From: an uncultured Oscillospiraceae bacterium
GTDB taxonomy: Bacteria; Bacillota; Clostridia; Oscillospirales; Oscillospiraceae
Assembly: GCA_910588105.1 (NCBI GenBank)
Contig: CAJUQD010000049.1
Span: 1-20,061 of the forward strand
DNA length: 20,061 nt
Reading direction: 5' to 3'
Position numbers and translations under genes: made by a program. The notes beneath the pieces were generated by a model. The model saw only the letters and a list, made by a program, of their open reading frames with translations, did not search any database and was not told the origin of the DNA. Of the stretch, positions 15,194 through 20,061 are shown one piece after another (the stretch's first letter is position 1; every line of letters starts with the position of its first letter).

Positions 15194-15216
15194 GGGGCCT
15201 CCGGGCCGGAGGCCCC
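15194..15216. other. Hairpin upstream of holin-like gene
   Basis: The 9-bp perfect stem GGGGCCTCC/GGAGGCCCC has loop GGGCC. No U-run follows on either strand. The stretch 15100-15248 otherwise holds only the far upstream region of hpf; no promoter for the plus-strand genes could be recognised in it. Confidence 0.45.
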
Positions 15217-15248
15217 GCCCCGCATCACAAAAAAGAGAGGTGAATCGG

Positions 15249-15452
15249 ATGAAAGAAGCGGTATTCCACCGGCTTACCCGGCTGCTGTGCGTCAAATCCC
15301 TGGTGACACTGTCCCTGACGGCGGTGTTTGCCGTGCTGGCCCTGCGGGGAGAGGTGGGCCAAGACTTTATGACAGTATACACCGTCATCATCGCCTTCTA
15401 CTTCGGCACCCAGCTGGAGCGGACGGCACAGAAAGGAACTGGCGCCGGATGA
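15249..15452 (+). CDS. Small holin-like membrane protein
   Basis: The protein has 67 residues, with the start at ATG 15249 after AGAGAGGTG. Two hydrophobic stretches (about residues 14-33, VKSLVTLSLTAVFAVLALRG, and 41-54, MTVYTVIIAFYFGT) flank a short polar turn. The basic N-terminus and the FYFGTQLER end are like small membrane proteins found next to endolysins in Clostridia prophages. Its TGA overlaps the ATG of the amidase (ATGA), a typical holin-endolysin coupling. Pore formation is inferred from this arrangement. It may also be a domesticated export partner for the amidase. Confidence 0.7.
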   Translation: MKEAVFHRLTRLLCVKSLVTLSLTAVFAVLALRGEVGQDFMTVYTVIIAFYFGTQLERTAQKGTGAG

Positions 15453-16234
15453 AGCTGCTGAACTGTATCCTTACCGAGAACGACTGCTGCAAAACCAGCC
15501 GGACCATACGTCCTCAGGGCGTCATGGTCCACTCCACCGGGGCGAACAACCCCGCCCTGCGGCGGTATGTCCAGCCCGTCCCCTCCACCCCCAACCGGGA
15601 GGGACTGCTCTCCGCCCTTGGCGAAAACAGGAACGGCAACCACTGGAACCGCCCGGGCCTGGACGTTTGCGTCCACGGCTTCATCGGGCGGCTGGCCGAC
15701 GGCTCGGTGGCGGCGGTGCAGACCCTGCCCTGGGCCCACCGGGGCTGGCACGCGGGCACGGGGACCAGCGGCAGGAGCGCCAACGACACCCACATCTCCT
15801 TCGAGATGTGCGAGGACGATTTGACCGACCCGGCGTACTTCAGGCAGGCGTACCGCACCGCCGTGGAGCTCACCGCCATGCTGTGCCGGGAATACGGCCT
15901 GGACCCGCTGGCGGACGGGGTGGTCATCTGCCACCAGGACGGCTACCGCCGAGGGGTGGCGTCCAACCACGGGGATGTCTACAACTGGTTTCCGCGGTTT
16001 GGCTTTGACATGGGCGACTTCCGGGGCGATGTGGCAAAGGCCATGGACGGAGAGGAGGACGACGAAATGGTGTATTACAAGACCCTGGCCGACGTGCCGG
16101 AGTATTACCGGGACGCGGTGGCCAAGGCGGTGGACAAGGGCGCGCTCAAGGGCGCCGGGAACGGCGAGCTGAACGTGTCCGAGGATTTGTGCCGGACGCT
16201 GACGGTGCTGGACCGGCTCAATCAGCTGGGTTAG
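15449..16234 (+). CDS. N-acetylmuramoyl-L-alanine amidase, phage endolysin type
   Basis: This is an amidase_2/PGRP-fold enzyme that cuts the bond between MurNAc and the L-Ala of the stem peptide. The protein has 261 residues, with ATG 15449 overlapping the preceding stop. The zinc-site strand GVMVHSTGANNP carries the first His at residue 28. The middle of the domain has VHGFIGRLADGSVAAVQTLP and AHRGWHAG, and ICHQDGYRRGVASNHGD carries the late His region. These are features of endolysins from Clostridia phages. The C-terminal ~65 residues (after EEDDEMVYYKTLADVPEYYR) resemble a small helical repeat seen in phage lysins and may bind the wall. It has no signal peptide, so it would need the holin-like protein or lysis to reach the wall. 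A terminator follows. Confidence 0.92.
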   Translation: MKLLNCILTENDCCKTSRTIRPQGVMVHSTGANNPALRRYVQPVPSTPNREGLLSALGENRNGNHWNRPGLDVCVHGFIGRLADGSVAAVQTLPWAHRGWHAGTGTSGRSANDTHISFEMCEDDLTDPAYFRQAYRTAVELTAMLCREYGLDPLADGVVICHQDGYRRGVASNHGDVYNWFPRFGFDMGDFRGDVAKAMDGEEDDEMVYYKTLADVPEYYRDAVAKAVDKGALKGAGNGELNVSEDLCRTLTVLDRLNQLG

Positions 16235-16277
16235 AAGCGCGGAGAAGCGGGCAGTGAAGACGCTTGGAGCGCAGCGA

Positions 16278-16309
16278 GGGGACGCCTGGATATCAGGCGT
16301 CCCCTTTTT
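16278..16309 (+). terminator. Intrinsic terminator after the amidase
   Basis: The 11-bp perfect stem GGGGACGCCTG/CAGGCGTCCCC has loop GATAT and a TTTTT tail. It overlaps the last codons of the convergent RHH gene, whose stop codon lies inside the hairpin. Confidence 0.9.
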
Positions 16310-16493
16310 CCTCTGCCTCGGCCATTGCCTTTTCAATGGCTTCATTTATAAATTTATTGGTACTCTTCCCCTGCTTCTGGGCAAATTCCTTTATCACCTG
16401 CTTTTTGCCCTTGCGGACAAATATCTCAATCCGATCATAGGCCTTTTTATTGTACCTGGCGGTCGCTTCTTTTTGCGCGTCTGAAAAGGCCAT
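16293..16493 (-). CDS. Arc-like ribbon-helix-helix protein, second of pair
   Basis: The protein has 66 residues beginning MAFSDAQKEATARYNKKAYD. I chose ATG 16493 because AGAGG sits 9 nt upstream; ATG 16502 is also in frame but too close to that site. YDRIEIFVRKGKKQVIKEFA forms the beta strand and first helix, and GKSTNKFINEAIEKAMAEAE the second helix, of a ribbon-helix-helix DNA-binding domain. Similar proteins are frequent in integrative elements and prophages of Clostridia, as small regulators or antitoxin-like proteins. Its start is next to the stop of the preceding RHH gene. No toxin gene follows; the amidase terminator lies directly downstream. Confidence 0.8.
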   Translation of the reverse strand: MAFSDAQKEATARYNKKAYDRIEIFVRKGKKQVIKEFAQKQGKSTNKFINEAIEKAMAEAEEKGDA

Positions 16494-16494
16494 G

Positions 16495-16668
16495 TCAGGC
16501 ATCCTCTTCCGCAAGTTCAATTTTATCAACATTTTTCTCAAATTCCTGTACCCACAGTTTACAGGCCCACTCGATTTCCTTTGTCCGGGAGCGGCCATAG
16601 TACTTTCCAATATAGCTCAGTTTACGGGCCAGCTCCTCTTCCATGACCATTGTAAACTTTACATCCAT
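16495..16668 (-). CDS. Small CopG/Arc-like ribbon-helix-helix protein, first of pair
   Basis: The protein has 57 residues. ATG 16668 was preferred over GTG 16677 because GAGGTG, the likely ribosome binding site, covers the latter. MDVKFTMVMEEELARKLSYI forms the strand and helix 1, and GRSRTKEIEWACKLWVQEFE has the S/T-R-x-K-E-I-E turn-helix 2 characteristic of CopG/MetJ/Arc domains. It is the first gene after the palindromic operator at 16720-16740 and is a candidate autorepressor there. The sequence here is less GC-rich than its neighbours, which would fit acquisition from a mobile element. It has no recognisable toxin partner. Confidence 0.75.
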   Translation of the reverse strand: MDVKFTMVMEEELARKLSYIGKYYGRSRTKEIEWACKLWVQEFEKNVDKIELAEEDA

Positions 16669-16716
16669 TACGATCACCTCAAGGATGATTTTACCAACAG
16701 AATTTAAAATAGGGCT

Positions 16717-16745
16717 AATTTAGTATTGACCTAATACCAAATCAA
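16717..16745 (-). promoter_or_regulatory. Promoter for the RHH gene pair
   Basis: On the minus strand TTGATT (16745-16740) and TAAATT (16722-16717) have a 17-nt spacer, about 45 nt upstream of the first RHH start codon. Confidence 0.6.
16720..16740. promoter_or_regulatory. Palindromic operator over divergent promoters
   Basis: TTAGTATT and AATACCAA are 8-bp arms with one mismatch around a 5-nt centre. The palindrome fills the spacer of the minus-strand promoter and covers the -35 box of the plus-strand promoter at 16726-16754. It is well placed for autoregulation by the RHH proteins; binding is inferred. Confidence 0.55.
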
Positions 16746-16754
16746 TGCTATATT
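16726..16754 (+). promoter_or_regulatory. Divergent promoter for a short RNA
   Basis: TTGACC (16726-16731) and TATATT (16749-16754) are spaced exactly 17 nt. The expected start, about 16761, lies at the first base of the first hairpin of the candidate RNA. Confidence 0.6.
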
Positions 16755-16760
16755 TGTTTT

Positions 16761-16852
16761 TGCAGGGATTACAGCCCCCTGCCGCGCAAGCCAGCCGGAC
16801 TTGAAATATGCCCGCCGCAGGGATTACAGCCCCCCGCGGCGGGCGCGCTTTT
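16761..16852 (+). ncRNA. Candidate ~92-nt RNA with two matching hairpins
   Basis: The RNA would run from the predicted start at 16761 to the TTTT at 16849-16852. It holds two copies of GCAGGGATTACAGCCCCC, at 16762-16779 and 16817-16834, 55 nt apart. Copy 1 folds as GCAGGG/CCCTGC. Copy 2 is the top of a terminator with outer stem GCCCGCCGC/GCGGCGGGC (16810-16818 with 16836-16844). Both present the same ATTACAG loop. No start codon with a ribosome binding site is present. The RNA class is not one I recognise. Confidence 0.5.
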
Positions 16853-16873
16853 CCCTGACGCGAAAATTCCCCC

Positions 16874-16902
16874 TTGACTTTCATGATTAAAAGTGCTAGA
16901 GT
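16874..16902 (+). promoter_or_regulatory. Promoter of the aroF operon
   Basis: TTGACT (16874-16879) and TAGAGT (16897-16902) are 17 nt apart, with transcription expected near 16909. The site is after the candidate RNA's terminator and just before the leader peptide ribosome binding site. Confidence 0.72.
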
Positions 16903-16932
16903 ATCATCAGTGTAAAAAGGGAGGGACCGCGC

Positions 16933-17001
16933 ATGACCAGCCGGAACTACGGGTATGGCTATTACCGCTATTACGATAGCGGCGTTTTGTCATACCCTTG
17001 A
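16933..17001 (+). CDS. Tyrosine-rich leader peptide of the aroF operon
   Basis: This 22-codon frame runs ATG 16933 to TGA 16999-17001 with GGGAGG as ribosome binding site at 16919-16924. The product begins MTSRNYGYGYYRYYD and ends in SYP: seven tyrosines in 22 residues, at positions 6, 8, 10, 11, 13, 14 and 21, encoded by both TAC and TAT. An intrinsic terminator follows 27 nt after the stop, then the gene for DAHP synthase. This is the layout of ribosome-mediated attenuation, where scarce Tyr-tRNA stalls the ribosome and alters downstream RNA folding. The peptide region itself can fold: GGGTATG (16951-16957) with CATACCC (16991-16997) encloses CCGCTAT-TACG-ATAGCGG (16965-16982). Coding is very likely; the mechanism is inferred. 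Confidence 0.82.
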   Translation: MTSRNYGYGYYRYYDSGVLSYP

Positions 17002-17028
17002 GCGGCGGTGCGGCATAGAACGTGTGCG

Positions 17029-17051
17029 GCGGCCCCGGGGGGCCGCTTTTT
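17029..17051 (+). terminator. Attenuator terminator before aroF
   Basis: GCGGCCC (17029-17035) pairs with GGGCCGC (17040-17046) and is followed by TTTTT. Several upstream GCGGC copies, such as AGCGGC at 17001-17006, could pair instead with the 3' arm GCCGCT (17042-17047) and break the terminator. I could not identify a single clear antiterminator by eye. Confidence 0.82.
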
Positions 17052-17088
17052 GTATGCTTAAATCATCTTAAAAAGGAGCGAATCGACT

Positions 17089-18105
17089 ATGGTAGTCATT
17101 ATGAAGCGGGAGTTCTCCCCCGGCCAGCTGGAGGCCGCCGTCCGCGCCATGGAGGCGGGGGGCGTGCGGGTGATGGTGTCCAAGGGCAGCGAGACCACCA
17201 TTCTGGGCGCGGAGGGCGACGCGGGCGGGCTGAACCAGGAGCAGCTGGCCCAGCTCCCCGGCGTGGAACGGGTCATGCGGGTGAGCGAGCCCTACAAAAA
17301 GGCCAACCGCAAGTACCACCCGGACGACTCGGTGATCGGCATCGGCGGCGGGGTGTCCATCGGCGGGAACAAGCTGGCCGTCATCGCCGGGCCCTGCTCG
17401 GTGGAGAGCGAGGAACAGATCCTGGAGGTGGCCAGATCCGTCCAGGCTTCCGGGGCCGCTGCCCTTCGGGGAGGCGCTTACAAGCCCCGCACCTCCCCCT
17501 ACGCCTTCCAGGGCAAGGGGGTGGAAGGGGTGCTCCTGCTGGACGAGGCCAGAAAGGCCACCGGCCTGCCCATCGTGTCCGAGCTGATGAGCGCCGACCA
17601 GCTCCCCCTCTTTGAGGAGGCGGTGGACGTGATCCAGATCGGGGCGCGGAACATGCAGAATTTCGACCTTTTGAAAAAGGTTGGCCACACCAGCAAGCCC
17701 GTCCTGCTCAAGCGGGGGCTGTCCTCCACCATTGAGGAGTGGCTGATGAGCGCGGAGTATATCATGGCCGGTGGTAATCCCAACGTCATCCTGTGCGAGC
17801 GGGGCATCCGCACCTTCGAGACCTACACCCGCAACACCCTGGACCTTTCGGCGGTGCTGGCGGTGAAGGCCCAGAGCCACCTGCCGGTGGTGGTGGATCC
17901 CTCCCATGCCTGCGGCAAGGCGTGGATGGTGGAGCGTATGGCCATGGCGGCGGTGGCCGCCGGGGCGGACGGGCTCATCGTCGAGGTGCACAACAACCCC
18001 GCCTGCGCTTTGTGCGACGGGGCCCAGTCGGTGACGCCGGAGCAGTTCAGCGGCATGATGGACAAGCTCCGGGCGGTGGCCGCCTGCTTGGGCCGGGAGC
18101 TGTGA
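17089..18105 (+). CDS. aroF: 3-deoxy-7-phosphoheptulonate synthase (DAHP synthase, type I beta)
   Basis: This enzyme joins phosphoenolpyruvate and erythrose 4-phosphate, the first step of the shikimate pathway. The protein has 338 residues, with GGAG 10 nt before ATG 17089. The N-terminal ~70 residues (VVIMKREFSPGQLEAAVRAM onward) form the ferredoxin-like regulatory domain of the Thermotoga-type enzyme, the domain through which Tyr and Phe inhibit it in that family. The catalytic barrel follows: AVIAGPCSVESEEQ with the metal Cys103, LRGGAYKPRTSPYAFQG, IQIGARNMQNF, PVLLKRG, VILCERGIRTFE and VVVDPSHACGK. All expected active-site motifs are intact. It is the first structural gene after the Tyr leader, so both enzyme and transcript are plausibly governed by tyrosine. 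Confidence 0.97.
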   Translation: MVVIMKREFSPGQLEAAVRAMEAGGVRVMVSKGSETTILGAEGDAGGLNQEQLAQLPGVERVMRVSEPYKKANRKYHPDDSVIGIGGGVSIGGNKLAVIAGPCSVESEEQILEVARSVQASGAAALRGGAYKPRTSPYAFQGKGVEGVLLLDEARKATGLPIVSELMSADQLPLFEEAVDVIQIGARNMQNFDLLKKVGHTSKPVLLKRGLSSTIEEWLMSAEYIMAGGNPNVILCERGIRTFETYTRNTLDLSAVLAVKAQSHLPVVVDPSHACGKAWMVERMAMAAVAAGADGLIVEVHNNPACALCDGAQSVTPEQFSGMMDKLRAVAACLGREL

Positions 18106-18106
18106 C

Positions 18107-18871
18107 ATGTCCGGCTGGTTTACCGTAGAGGAAATCGACCGGGACACCTTCGCCATCAGCGAATACCGGCACTGGGAGGAGACTCACTGCTACCTGCTGC
18201 TGGGGCTGGAGCGGGCCCTGCTCATCGACACGGGCCTGGGGGTGGCGGACATCGGAGCCGTGGTCAGGGGGCTGACCCAGCTTCCCGTCACGGTGGCCAC
18301 CACCCACGTCCACTGGGACCACATTGGCGGCCACCGGCATTTCGATGCCATCGCCGTCCACACATTGGAGCGGCACTGGCTGGACGGGCAGTTCCCCCTT
18401 CCTTCGGCTGTGGTCAAGGGCAATCTGACGGCCAAGCCCTGCGCTTTCCCAAAGGGTTTCGACCCGGAACGCTATCAGGTCTTTCAGGGCGCGCCCCAAC
18501 TGGTCTTTGACGATGGTTTCCAATTCGACCTGGGCGGCAGGGTGGTGGCCGCCCTCCACACCCCCGGCCACTCGCCAGGCCACTGCTGCTTTTATGAGGC
18601 CCAGAGGAAATACCTGTACTCCGGCGACCTGACCTACCTAGGCTGCCTGGACGCGTTTTACCCCACCACCGACCCCAGGCAGTTCTTTGAATCGGTGCAA
18701 AAAATCAACCGTCTGGGCATTCAGAGGGTACTGCCCGGCCATCACCGGCTGGACGTTCCCGCCGGTCTCATTGGGGAAATTGAGCGCGGGTTCCGCCAGC
18801 TGGAGCGAACCGACAGGCTGAAGCAGGGCGCAGGCATCTTTGATTTTGGCTCCTTTCAGATACACATTTGA
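18107..18871 (+). CDS. MBL-fold metallo-hydrolase between aroF and tyrA
   Basis: This is a metallo-beta-lactamase-fold hydrolase of unknown substrate. The protein has 254 residues; its ATG is 1 nt past the aroF stop, with GGGAG in the end of aroF. Metal ligands are complete: THVHWDHIGG (His67, His69, Asp71, His72), the third His in HTPGHSPGH, the bridging Asp in YSGDLTY and the last His in LPGHHRLD. GHSPGH and the overall length resemble the glyoxalase II-like/YflN-type MBL proteins. Tight coupling on both sides places it in the aromatic operon, yet no standard shikimate or tyrosine step needs an MBL enzyme. It may remove a side product or a thioester/lactone; this is speculation. Confidence 0.93.
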   Translation: MSGWFTVEEIDRDTFAISEYRHWEETHCYLLLGLERALLIDTGLGVADIGAVVRGLTQLPVTVATTHVHWDHIGGHRHFDAIAVHTLERHWLDGQFPLPSAVVKGNLTAKPCAFPKGFDPERYQVFQGAPQLVFDDGFQFDLGGRVVAALHTPGHSPGHCCFYEAQRKYLYSGDLTYLGCLDAFYPTTDPRQFFESVQKINRLGIQRVLPGHHRLDVPAGLIGEIERGFRQLERTDRLKQGAGIFDFGSFQIHI

Positions 18872-18903
18872 CCGTTCACAGATACAATGCGGGAGTGGTT
18901 GCT

Positions 18904-19776
18904 ATGAAAAAAATTCTAATAGTAGGCCTGGGCCTCATCGGCGGTTCCCTGGCCATGGCCCTGCGGGGCTTTGAGGACTTTGAGGTAGTGGGGGCGGTGC
19001 GCTCCCAAGCTACCTATGACAAGGCGGAGGCCATGGACGCAGCAGACCGGCTCACCTTTGACCCCGCCGGGGAGCTGCCCGGGGCGGACGTGGTGGTGCT
19101 GTGCCAGGACCCGGCGGGCATCATCGCCTTTCTGGAAGAACACCGGGACCGTTTCAAGCCCGGCTGCCTCGTCTGGGACGTGTGCGGCGTGAAAACCGCC
19201 GTGATGGAGGCGGCAAAATGCTTGCCGGCCGGGGTGGACTTCATCGGCTGCCACCCCATGGCAGGCAAGGAGATGTCGGGCATCGCCAATGCCGAGGGCA
19301 CCCTTTTCCGCAACACCCACTTCATCGTCACCCCCGGTCCCAACGCCACGTCGGGGCACCTGGATCTGCTGCGCCGGATGGCGGATTGGTGCAAATTCGG
19401 CGACGTGATCGTCACTACCCCGGCGCGCCACGACGAGATGATCGCCTACACCAGCCAGCTCATGCACGTCATCGCCCTGTCGGTGTGCGACAACGACGAG
19501 CTGTTTGCCTGCCAGGGCTTCGAGGGCGGCTCCTTCCGGGACTGCACCCGGGTGGCGGCTCTGGACCCCGCCATGTGGGTACAGCTCTTTTCCCTCAACG
19601 CCCCCGCGCTGACCCAGGTGGTGCGGACGCTGGAGGGGCGGATGCGGCAGTACCGCCAGGCCATGGAAGCGGGCGACAAGGAGGCCCTGCGGGATATGCT
19701 GGCCCGGGCCTCCGATCGGAAAAAGCGGATCAACCTGGAGCGGGCCAGAGGCGACGACGTGCGCCCATCCTTCTGA
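18904..19776 (+). CDS. tyrA: Prephenate dehydrogenase
   Basis: This enzyme oxidatively decarboxylates prephenate to 4-hydroxyphenylpyruvate for tyrosine synthesis. The protein has 290 residues. ATG 18904 was chosen over upstream 18868 because GGGAG precedes it and the product starts directly with the Rossmann motif MKKILIVGLGLIGGSLAMAL. The catalytic His117 lies in FIGCHPMAGKEMSG, followed by TLFRNTHFIVTPG. The C-terminal helical dimer domain includes HDEMIAYTSQLMHVIALSV and GGSFRDCTRVA. There is no ACT domain and no fused chorismate mutase. It ends the recognisable aro operon; a well-formed ribosome binding site and ATG for another gene begin ~20 nt later but run into a repeat. Confidence 0.96.
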   Translation: MKKILIVGLGLIGGSLAMALRGFEDFEVVGAVRSQATYDKAEAMDAADRLTFDPAGELPGADVVVLCQDPAGIIAFLEEHRDRFKPGCLVWDVCGVKTAVMEAAKCLPAGVDFIGCHPMAGKEMSGIANAEGTLFRNTHFIVTPGPNATSGHLDLLRRMADWCKFGDVIVTTPARHDEMIAYTSQLMHVIALSVCDNDELFACQGFEGGSFRDCTRVAALDPAMWVQLFSLNAPALTQVVRTLEGRMRQYRQAMEAGDKEALRDMLARASDRKKRINLERARGDDVRPSF

Positions 19777-19801
19777 AAATCTTAATGTGGAGGATGAAAC
19801 C

Positions 19802-19954
19802 ATGAAGATTAGGCGCCGTTTGAAAATTGGCAATATGCCCAGCGGCAAGGGATTTTTTCGCCGGGCAAGGCGATTTGGCGCAGAAATACTTTGTGTATTT
19901 CAAGGCAAAGCAACGCAGCTCGGCAGAAAAAGGCCCGCCGATTGGGCGTGTTGA
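19802..19954 (+). pseudogene. Start of a gene overtaken by a repeat (50-codon ORF)
   Basis: GTGGAGGATGAAACC gives a strong ribosome binding site before ATG 19802. The frame reads MKIRRRLKIGNMPSGKGFFR and ends at TGA 19952-19954 after 50 codons, but from about codon 6 onward it is entirely inside the palindromic repeat at 19818-19966. The peptide is basic and resembles nothing I know. The simplest reading is that a third operon gene began here (M-K-I would fit, for example, EPSP synthase starts) and was interrupted or replaced by the repeat; the identity of that gene is a guess. Alternatively the short ORF is expressed as such. Confidence 0.4.
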
Positions 19955-19966
19955 CAATTTTCAAAC
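19818..19966. repeat. 149-bp palindromic MITE-like element
   Basis: The ends GTTTGAAAATTGGCAA (19818-19833) and TTGACAATTTTCAAAC (19951-19966) are inverted repeats matching at 15 of 16 positions. Internal parts (ATGCCCA with TGGGCGT, CGCCGGGC-type with GCCCGCCG) also pair imperfectly. The centre is a perfect hairpin GAAATAC-TTTGT-GTATTTC (19883-19901). The whole element can fold as one long hairpin. No transposase is encoded. The structure is typical of miniature inverted-repeat elements; a multi-copy nature is expected but not shown here. Confidence 0.75.
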
Positions 19967-20003
19967 AAGCCCTAAATGAAGAAGTAATCAAGGGTCAACT
20001 TAG

Positions 20004-20055
20004 ATAGCGTCGTCAATAAAAATATGTTATAATAGTCTCCAAATTAGGGGGAGGG
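20004..20055 (+). promoter_or_regulatory. Possible promoter and RBS for a gene beyond the window
   Basis: An exact TATAAT lies at 20028-20033 with a poor -35 match (TAGCGT) 17 nt upstream. AGGGGGAGGG at 20046-20054 is a strong ribosome binding site only a few bases from the window end. The coding sequence would start just outside. Confidence 0.5.
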
Positions 20056-20061
20056 CAGAAA

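Noticed and set aside
15191..15448. N-terminal extension of the amidase
   Set aside because: The extension is out-of-frame reading of the holin-like gene; the ATGA overlap at 15449 and the natural enzyme start make the shorter protein right.
16762..16779. GGGATTACAG similarity to the human Alu consensus
   Set aside because: The match is about 10 nt, occurs twice within bacterial hairpins, and the surrounding sequence is clearly bacterial; coincidence rather than contamination.
16761..16852. CRISPR array or type III toxin-antitoxin repeat RNA
   Set aside because: There are only two repeat copies with one spacer-like interval and no cas genes; no ToxN-like endoribonuclease follows, since the next genes are the Tyr leader and aroF.

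Overview
The window reads as chromosomal DNA of a motile, high-GC gut-type member of the Clostridia, most like the Oscillospiraceae (the Flavonifractor/Lawsonibacter/Intestinimonas neighbourhood). This rests on GC-rich coding sequence with Gram-positive ribosome binding sites, a SigD-type flagellin promoter, a T-box leader, a long-form HPF, and protein types common in that group. The genus is an inference from general style, not from a search.

Layout. 1-3745 (minus strand): a flagellin gene with a near-consensus sigma-28 promoter and a leader of about 285 nt, followed by a TPR-type family 2 glycosyltransferase cut by the window edge; together a likely flagellin/flagellin-glycosylation locus. 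3746-4238: a gene-poor stretch with a bidirectional terminator and what looks like the C-terminal remnant of a decayed gene. 4239-6050 (plus): a large membrane protein of unknown function. 6117-8899 (plus): a sigma-A promoter, a promoter-proximal terminator-like hairpin, an MBOAT O-acetyltransferase and its DHHW/SGNH partner (polysaccharide acetylation), closed by a 24-bp-stem terminator. 8900-12453 (minus): leuA (driven by a consensus promoter and a leucine T-box), a GNAT acetyltransferase and proC. 12487-13809 (plus): a MarR regulator and a TauE/SafE transporter. 13802-15094 (minus): an HELGH membrane metallopeptidase and hpf. 15249-16309 (plus): a two-gene lysis-like cassette (holin-like protein and amidase) with ATGA overlap and no other phage genes. 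16293-16745 (minus): two small ribbon-helix-helix proteins behind a palindromic operator. 16726-16852 (plus): a divergent promoter feeding a candidate short RNA with two matching hairpins. 16874-19776 (plus): an aromatic amino acid operon, aroF - MBL-fold hydrolase - tyrA, preceded by a 22-codon leader peptide with seven Tyr codons and an intrinsic terminator. 19777-20061: a palindromic MITE-like repeat placed a few codons after a well-formed start site, then a possible promoter and a ribosome binding site for a gene beyond the window.

The strongest candidate for a little-described system is the tyrosine leader-peptide attenuator in front of aroF. Ribosome-stalling leader peptides are well known from Gram-negative amino acid operons, whereas Firmicutes mostly use T-boxes for this job, and this window carries a T-box (leuA) only about 4.5 kb away. 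Second is the adjacent intergenic region, where a palindrome overlaps two divergent promoters, one for two RHH proteins and the other for a short structured RNA with an 18-nt direct repeat.
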